8,797 bases of DNA, taken from NCBI GenBank assembly GCA_004554205.1, contig SFNH01000111.1, forward strand, positions 1 through 8,797. The letters run 5' to 3'. Of this stretch, positions 5,078 to 8,797 are shown piece by piece (position 1 is the first letter of the stretch; each line of letters starts with the position of its first letter). Origin of the DNA: Clostridium sp. (lineage in GTDB: Bacteria > Bacillota > Clostridia > Lachnospirales > Lachnospiraceae). Below the pieces are notes generated by a model. That model did not search any database. It was not told the DNA's origin and worked only from the letters and a program-made list of their open reading frames with translations. The position numbers and the translations under genes were made by a program.

Positions 5078-5110
5078 CACGCCTCTTTTTGCGCGTGACT
5101 AAACTGTTAC
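5078..5110 (-). repeat. Intergenic repeat, copy F, between mnmG and rsmG
   Basis: On the minus strand it reads GTAACAGTTTAGTCACGCGC, then ends GAGGCGTG, with a 5-bp stem CACGC (5078-5082) and GCGTG (5093-5097). The start matches copies D and E (GTAACAGTT(C/T)AG(C/T)(T/C)A(C/T)GCG). The TAA in the GTAAC is the mnmG stop codon, as in copy A for the DUF4446 gene. Confidence 0.55.
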
Positions 5111-6993
5111 TGTACCCTGTGTCTCATCTGCTCCAGATACACCAATAACACCGAAATATCTGCCGGAGATACGCCGGAAATGCGCGATGCCTGGCCGATG
5201 GACGCCGGCTTATACAGATTCAATTTCTGCACCGCCTCCAAACGCAGGCTCTTCACCGCGCTGTAATCAAAATCAGGATCCAGCTTCTTCCCCTCAAGCT
5301 TCTTAAACTGCGCCACCTGCTGTTTCTGGCGCCGCAGATACCCCTCATATTTTATATTTATGTCAACCTGTTCCGCCGTGTCCCGCGGCAATTCCGGACG
5401 CTCCTCATCTATTTCACTCACCGTAAAATAATCAAGCTCCGGCCGCCGCACAAGCTCCGCAAGCGTTGCGCCCGTCTTAAGCGGCGTACTTCCATGTTTT
5501 TCCAGAAATTCCTGAACTTTCGGATTTGCTCCCACATTCGTCCTTTCAAGACGCAGGATCTCCGCCTCGATATCGCGCTGCTTTTGTAGCGTCTTCCCGT
5601 AGGTCTCATCATCCACCAGCCCGATCTCATGGCCGATTCCGCGAAGCCTGAGATCCGCGTTGTCCTGCCGCAGCAGCAGACGGTACTCCGCCCGCGAGGT
5701 CATCATGCGGTACGGCTCGTGATTCTCCTTTGTCACAAGATCATCGATCAGCACGCCGATGTACGCCTGTGAACGATCCAGCACAAACGGTTCCCTGCCA
5801 AGCGCCTGCATGGCAGCATTCACTCCCGCCATAAAGCCCTGCACCGCCGCCTCCTCATACCCCGAGCTTCCGTTAAACTGACCTCCGCTGAAAAGTCCGC
5901 GGATCGCCTTAAACTCTAACGACGGCTTTAGCTGTCTGGAATTGATGCAGTCATACTCGATCGCATACGCGTTGCGCACGATCTTTACCTGCTCTAAGCC
6001 CGGAACTGTCCGGTACATCGCGTACTGCACATCCTCCGGGAGCGAGCTTGACATTCCCCCGAGATACATCTCGTTTGTATACAGGCCCTCCGGCTCGATG
6101 AACACCTGATGGCGATCCTTATCCGCGAATTTCACCACTTTGTCCTCAATCGACGGACAATACCGCGGCCCCGTTCCCTCGATAGCCCCCGAAAACAGCG
6201 GTGAGCGATCCAGATTATCGCGGATGATCTGATGCGTTTCCGCGTTCGTGTAGGTCAGCCAGCACGATACCTGCTCCTTCTGCACCGTCTCCGGGTCTGT
6301 GGAAAAAGAAAACGGCACAACTCTCTCATCGCCGAGCTGTTCCTCCATCTTTGAAAAATCAATGCTTCGCTTATCCACCCGCGCCGGCGTTCCTGTCTTA
6401 AAGCGGAACATCTCGATCCCATTGGCGATGAGGGAATCCGTCAGGTGATTCGCCGCCTGGAGTCCGTTCGGCCCGGTGGCATTCCTCACATCGCCGTAAA
6501 TGCAGCACGCGTTAAGGTAAGTTCCCGTCGCCAGCACCACCGCCTTTGCGCGATACACCGCGCCGGATACCGTTTTCACCCCGGTAACGCGGTGTTCCTC
6601 AACAATGATCTCCGACACCTCCGCCTGGCGTATCGTAAGGTTTTCCGTATTTTCTAACGTCTTTCGCATCTGCCTGCTGTAATCCTGCTTGTCCGCCTGC
6701 GCCCGCAGCGAATGAACCGCCGGCCCCTTCGACACATTGAGCATCTTCGACTGGATAAACGTCTTGTCGATATTTTTTCCCATCTCGCCGCCGAGCGCGT
6801 CAAGTTCCCGCACAAGATGTCCCTTCGAGCTTCCGCCGATATTGGGATTGCACGGCATCAGCGCAATGCTGTCTATGCTGACTGTAAATACAATGGTGGC
6901 AAGTCCCAGCCTCGCGCACGCCAGCGCCGCCTCGCACCCGGCATGTCCGGCTCCCACCACCACAATATCATACGTTTCCTCTAAATATGACAT
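5107..6993 (-). CDS. mnmG: tRNA uridine-5-carboxymethylaminomethyl modification enzyme MnmG (GidA)
   Basis: FAD- and NADH-dependent partner of MnmE; the complex adds a (carboxymethyl)aminomethyl group at C5 of the wobble uridine of several tRNAs in the cytoplasm. 628 aa, normal family length. Motifs: FAD-binding VVVGAGHAGCEAALA (11-25); MPCNPNIGGSSKGHLVRE (46-63), containing the conserved Cys48; LNVSKGPAVHSLRAQADKQ (85-103); ATGTYLNA (155-162); FRFKTGTPARVDKRSIDF (196-213); GTGPRYCPSIEDKV (273-286), containing the second catalytic-type Cys279; HQVFIEPEG (295-303); GYEEAAVQG (378-386); TSRAEYRLLLRQDNADLRL (432-450). The C-terminal MnmE- and tRNA-contacting helical domain ends IGQASRISGVSPADISVLLVYL. 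It starts 3 bp after the mnmE stop, so the two partners are coupled; GGGGA in the mnmE tail can serve as RBS. Confidence 0.98.
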   Translation of the reverse strand: MSYLEETYDIVVVGAGHAGCEAALACARLGLATIVFTVSIDSIALMPCNPNIGGSSKGHLVRELDALGGEMGKNIDKTFIQSKMLNVSKGPAVHSLRAQADKQDYSRQMRKTLENTENLTIRQAEVSEIIVEEHRVTGVKTVSGAVYRAKAVVLATGTYLNACCIYGDVRNATGPNGLQAANHLTDSLIANGIEMFRFKTGTPARVDKRSIDFSKMEEQLGDERVVPFSFSTDPETVQKEQVSCWLTYTNAETHQIIRDNLDRSPLFSGAIEGTGPRYCPSIEDKVVKFADKDRHQVFIEPEGLYTNEMYLGGMSSSLPEDVQYAMYRTVPGLEQVKIVRNAYAIEYDCINSRQLKPSLEFKAIRGLFSGGQFNGSSGYEEAAVQGFMAGVNAAMQALGREPFVLDRSQAYIGVLIDDLVTKENHEPYRMMTSRAEYRLLLRQDNADLRLRGIGHEIGLVDDETYGKTLQKQRDIEAEILRLERTNVGANPKVQEFLEKHGSTPLKTGATLAELVRRPELDYFTVSEIDEERPELPRDTAEQVDINIKYEGYLRRQKQQVAQFKKLEGKKLDPDFDYSAVKSLRLEAVQKLNLYKPASIGQASRISGVSPADISVLLVYLEQMRHRVQ

Positions 6994-6996
6994 CTC

Positions 6997-8385
6997 TCAT
7001 TTCCCCATACAAAACTTCGCAAAAATCTCGTTTACCAGATCATCCTCCACCGCTTCCCCGATGATGGCTCCAAGCTGTTCATAGGCATCCATCAGGTCAA
7101 TAGTCAGAAAATCCTCCGGCATCTTATCAATGACGCCCTGTCTCACCATCTCAAGGCTCGAAAGCGCGTGTTCAAGCACCGCCTTATGGCGCACATTGGT
7201 GATTAAGACCTCATCATTAAAATCAATCTTTCCCTCGTAAAACATATTTTCAACCGTTTTCTCAAGCTCGTCAATCCCCGTCTCCTCCTTTGCTGAAACA
7301 GGGATCACCGTCTTACCGGTCCTCTCCCGCAGCTCCCTTTCCGTAATCACAGTGTGAAGATCCGTCTTATTGAGCAGGATTATTGCCTTTCTCCCGCGGA
7401 TCAGCTCCATGATCGCCGCGTCATTCTCATCCAGCGCGCACGAGCCGTCCACCACATAAATGATCAGATCCGCCTCGTCCGCCGCGGCCTTTGCCCGCGA
7501 AACGCCGATCTGCTCCACCACATCTAAAGTCTCCCGGATTCCTGCCGTGTCGATCACGTTCAGCGTGACCCCGCCGAGGCATATCTGCTCCTCAAGCGTA
7601 TCCCTCGTCGTCCCGGCGATGTCCGTCACGATGGCGCGCTCCTCTCCCACCAGCACATTCATCAGGGAAGATTTCCCCGCGTTCGGCTTCCCTAATATCA
7701 CGGTCTTTATCCCCTCGGATACGATCTTGCCGTTGTCCGCCGAGCGCACCATCCTCCCGATCTCCCCGATCATCGGTTCCAGCTTCTCAAGCAGGCATTC
7801 GCCGTACCCGTCCAGCGAAATGTGCTCCGGGTCATCGAGCGCCGACTCAATGTAGGCAACCTGATATAAAATATCCTCCCGCAAGGCCTTTATCCTGCGG
7901 GAAACCGAACCCCGAAGCTGGTTTACGGAGCTTCTCATGGCATACTCATTTTTAGAATTGATCACATCCATCACGGCCTCCGCCTGTGAAAGATCGATTC
8001 TCCCGTTCAGAAATGCCCGCTTCGTAAATTCTCCCGGCTGTGCCGGTCTCGCACCATATCTGATTACTGTCTCCAGTATTTTTTTCATCACAAGCACACC
8101 GCCGTGGCAGTCGATCTCTACCGTGTCCTCCGCGGTATAGCTGTGAGGTCCCCGCATCACGAGAAGAAGCGCCTCATCGATCAGCTCCTCTCCATCCCGG
8201 ATCATCCCGTAATGGATCGTGTGTGACTCCACGCTTTTTAGATCAAACCCCGGCTTTTTACTGTAAAAAATCTGATTGACAACGGATAATGCCTCATTCC
8301 CGCTGACTCTCACAATCCCGATCCCGGAGCTTCCCAACGCCGTCGCGATCGCCGCGATGGTATCTCCGTCTCCGCCTTTAAACAT
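6997..8385 (-). CDS. mnmE: tRNA uridine-5-carboxymethylaminomethyl GTPase MnmE (TrmE/ThdF)
   Basis: GTPase partner of MnmG in wobble-uridine modification. In the 462-aa form, the N-terminal formyl-tetrahydrofolate-binding domain (about 1-118) begins DTIAAIATALGSSGIGIVRVSG and includes YTAEDTVEIDCHGG. The helical domain carries GEFTKRAFLNGRIDLSQAEA (118-137). The inserted G domain (about 215-380) has G1 GKPNAGKSS (232-240), G2 DIAGTTRD (255-262), G3 DTAG (279-282), G4 NKTD (339-342) and G5 SAKE (364-367). The C-terminus ends FCMGK, with the conserved functional cysteine at 459; the usual form is C-I-G-K, so Met here is a mild variant. Two adjacent ATGs occur at 8388 and 8385. The RBS GGAGG (8391-8395 on the minus strand) is 5 nt from the second and only 2 nt from the first, so 8385 is chosen. 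It lies downstream of jag, with a long hairpin between. Confidence 0.98.
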   Translation of the reverse strand: MFKGGDGDTIAAIATALGSSGIGIVRVSGNEALSVVNQIFYSKKPGFDLKSVESHTIHYGMIRDGEELIDEALLLVMRGPHSYTAEDTVEIDCHGGVLVMKKILETVIRYGARPAQPGEFTKRAFLNGRIDLSQAEAVMDVINSKNEYAMRSSVNQLRGSVSRRIKALREDILYQVAYIESALDDPEHISLDGYGECLLEKLEPMIGEIGRMVRSADNGKIVSEGIKTVILGKPNAGKSSLMNVLVGEERAIVTDIAGTTRDTLEEQICLGGVTLNVIDTAGIRETLDVVEQIGVSRAKAAADEADLIIYVVDGSCALDENDAAIMELIRGRKAIILLNKTDLHTVITERELRERTGKTVIPVSAKEETGIDELEKTVENMFYEGKIDFNDEVLITNVRHKAVLEHALSSLEMVRQGVIDKMPEDFLTIDLMDAYEQLGAIIGEAVEDDLVNEIFAKFCMGK

Positions 8386-8425
8386 CATTTCCTCCGACGC
8401 TGAAACTCATTTCCCATGAATCAAA

Positions 8426-8464
8426 GGGGCATCCGGCGGTGGTCAAGCCACTACCAGACACCCC
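8426..8464 (-). promoter_or_regulatory. Long strand-specific RNA hairpin in the jag-mnmE gap
   Basis: Two 17-nt arms, 8426-8442 and 8448-8464, enclose a 5-nt loop (TCAAG on plus). As minus-strand RNA, 16 of 17 positions pair: 12 Watson-Crick, four G-U wobbles, one A-C mismatch. On the plus strand the four wobbles become A-C mismatches, so the stem suits only transcripts of the jag-mnmE direction. The 3' arm is followed by UUUGAUU, a poor U-tract; it may be a weak terminator/attenuator or a processing or stability element. It lies 20 nt after the jag stop codon and about 40 nt before the mnmE start. Confidence 0.6.
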
Positions 8465-8484
8465 CGTCCTCAAATCACTTTTCG

Positions 8485-8797
8485 TTACTCCTGATCATCA
8501 GCCGCGGTCTCAACGGAATTTCCCGCTTGCCGCTCCACATCATTCTCAAAACCATTTACCCGGTCTCTGCGCGAACCATAACGCTCTCTGCGACCGCTCC
8601 CATAGTTCTCCCTCTTAAGAGAGATCACCACATGGCGGTAAGGTTCTTCGCCCTCGCTTCTGGTTACCACATATCTGTCATTCTGAAGGGCGGAATGAAT
8701 GATCCGTCTCTCATAGGGATTCATCGGCTCTAAGGATACCGAATGTTTTGTCCGCTTTACCTTGTAAGCGATATTCCTCGCCAGGATCTCCAATGTC
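8485..8797 (-). CDS. jag: RNA-binding protein Jag/KhpB (EloR), C-terminal part, cut by the window edge
   Basis: The open frame runs off the right edge; about 104 codons of the 3' end are visible and the N-terminal Jag-N and KH domains lie outside. What is seen is the R3H single-stranded nucleic-acid-binding domain: TLEILARNIAYKVKRT, then the family signature SLEPMNPYERRIIHSALQND and RYVVTRSEGEEPYRHVVI, with the R-x3-H of the R3H motif in ERRIIHSAL. An unusually long tail of about 45 residues follows (LKRENYGSGRRERYGSRRDR, then an acidic end EDQ-like ...TAADDQE), rich in Arg, Gly and Tyr and probably disordered. In Firmicutes Jag/KhpB pairs with KhpA and binds RNA, with effects on cell elongation. 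Its place upstream of mnmE matches the conserved order. A TTG at 8793 is in frame but is not the real start. Confidence 0.93.
   Translation of the reverse strand, partial: TLEILARNIAYKVKRTKHSVSLEPMNPYERRIIHSALQNDRYVVTRSEGEEPYRHVVISLKRENYGSGRRERYGSRRDRVNGFENDVERQAGNSVETAADDQE

Noticed and set aside
6371..6379. TTATCCACC as a further DnaA box
   Set aside because: Isolated single-mismatch match inside mnmG coding sequence, explained by codons.
1..8797. tRNA or rRNA genes
   Set aside because: No cloverleaf-like block with a T-arm GGTTCRA motif or rRNA-like stretch was seen on either strand.

Overview
The window looks like the replication-origin-proximal part of a Clostridia chromosome, most likely Lachnospiraceae (inferred from protein style and gene order; the species cannot be fixed from sequence alone). 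On the minus strand, in transcription order, it holds the 3' end of jag/khpB, then mnmE, mnmG, rsmG, parA/soj, parB/spo0J and a DUF4446 membrane protein. This is the conserved jag-mnmE-mnmG-rsmG-parAB block found next to dnaA in Firmicutes. No noc gene lies between rsmG and parA, although Bacillus has one there.

Layout from left to right. 1-54: the tail of a small hairpin repeat. 55-2285: DUF4446, parB and parA, tightly packed and probably transcribed from an extended -10 promoter near 2350. 2331-3293: a 960-bp gap with no credible gene. It contains a perfect parS palindrome and a mosaic of direct and inverted repeats. 3294-4244: the only plus-strand gene, a membrane-anchored alpha/beta-hydrolase-fold protein with its own promoter and strong RBS, whose catalytic triad positions appear lost. 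4245-4325: a second parS abutting its stop codon, plus another repeat copy. 4326-8385: rsmG, mnmG and mnmE. 8426-8464: a long, strand-specific hairpin in the jag-mnmE gap. 8485-8797: the C-terminal R3H part of Jag, cut by the window edge.

Two systems run through the region. MnmE and MnmG together modify wobble uridines of tRNAs, and RsmG methylates 16S rRNA; Jag/KhpB is an RNA-binding partner gene of the same block. ParA, ParB and the two parS sites form a chromosome segregation module: ParB loads at parS as a CTP-dependent clamp and ParA responds to it.

The least explained parts are the intergenic repeat family (copies in four separate gaps, twice supplying the upstream gene's stop codon), the apparently dead hydrolase enclosed by the two parS sites, and a small cluster of DnaA-box-like 9-mers around the rsmG start.
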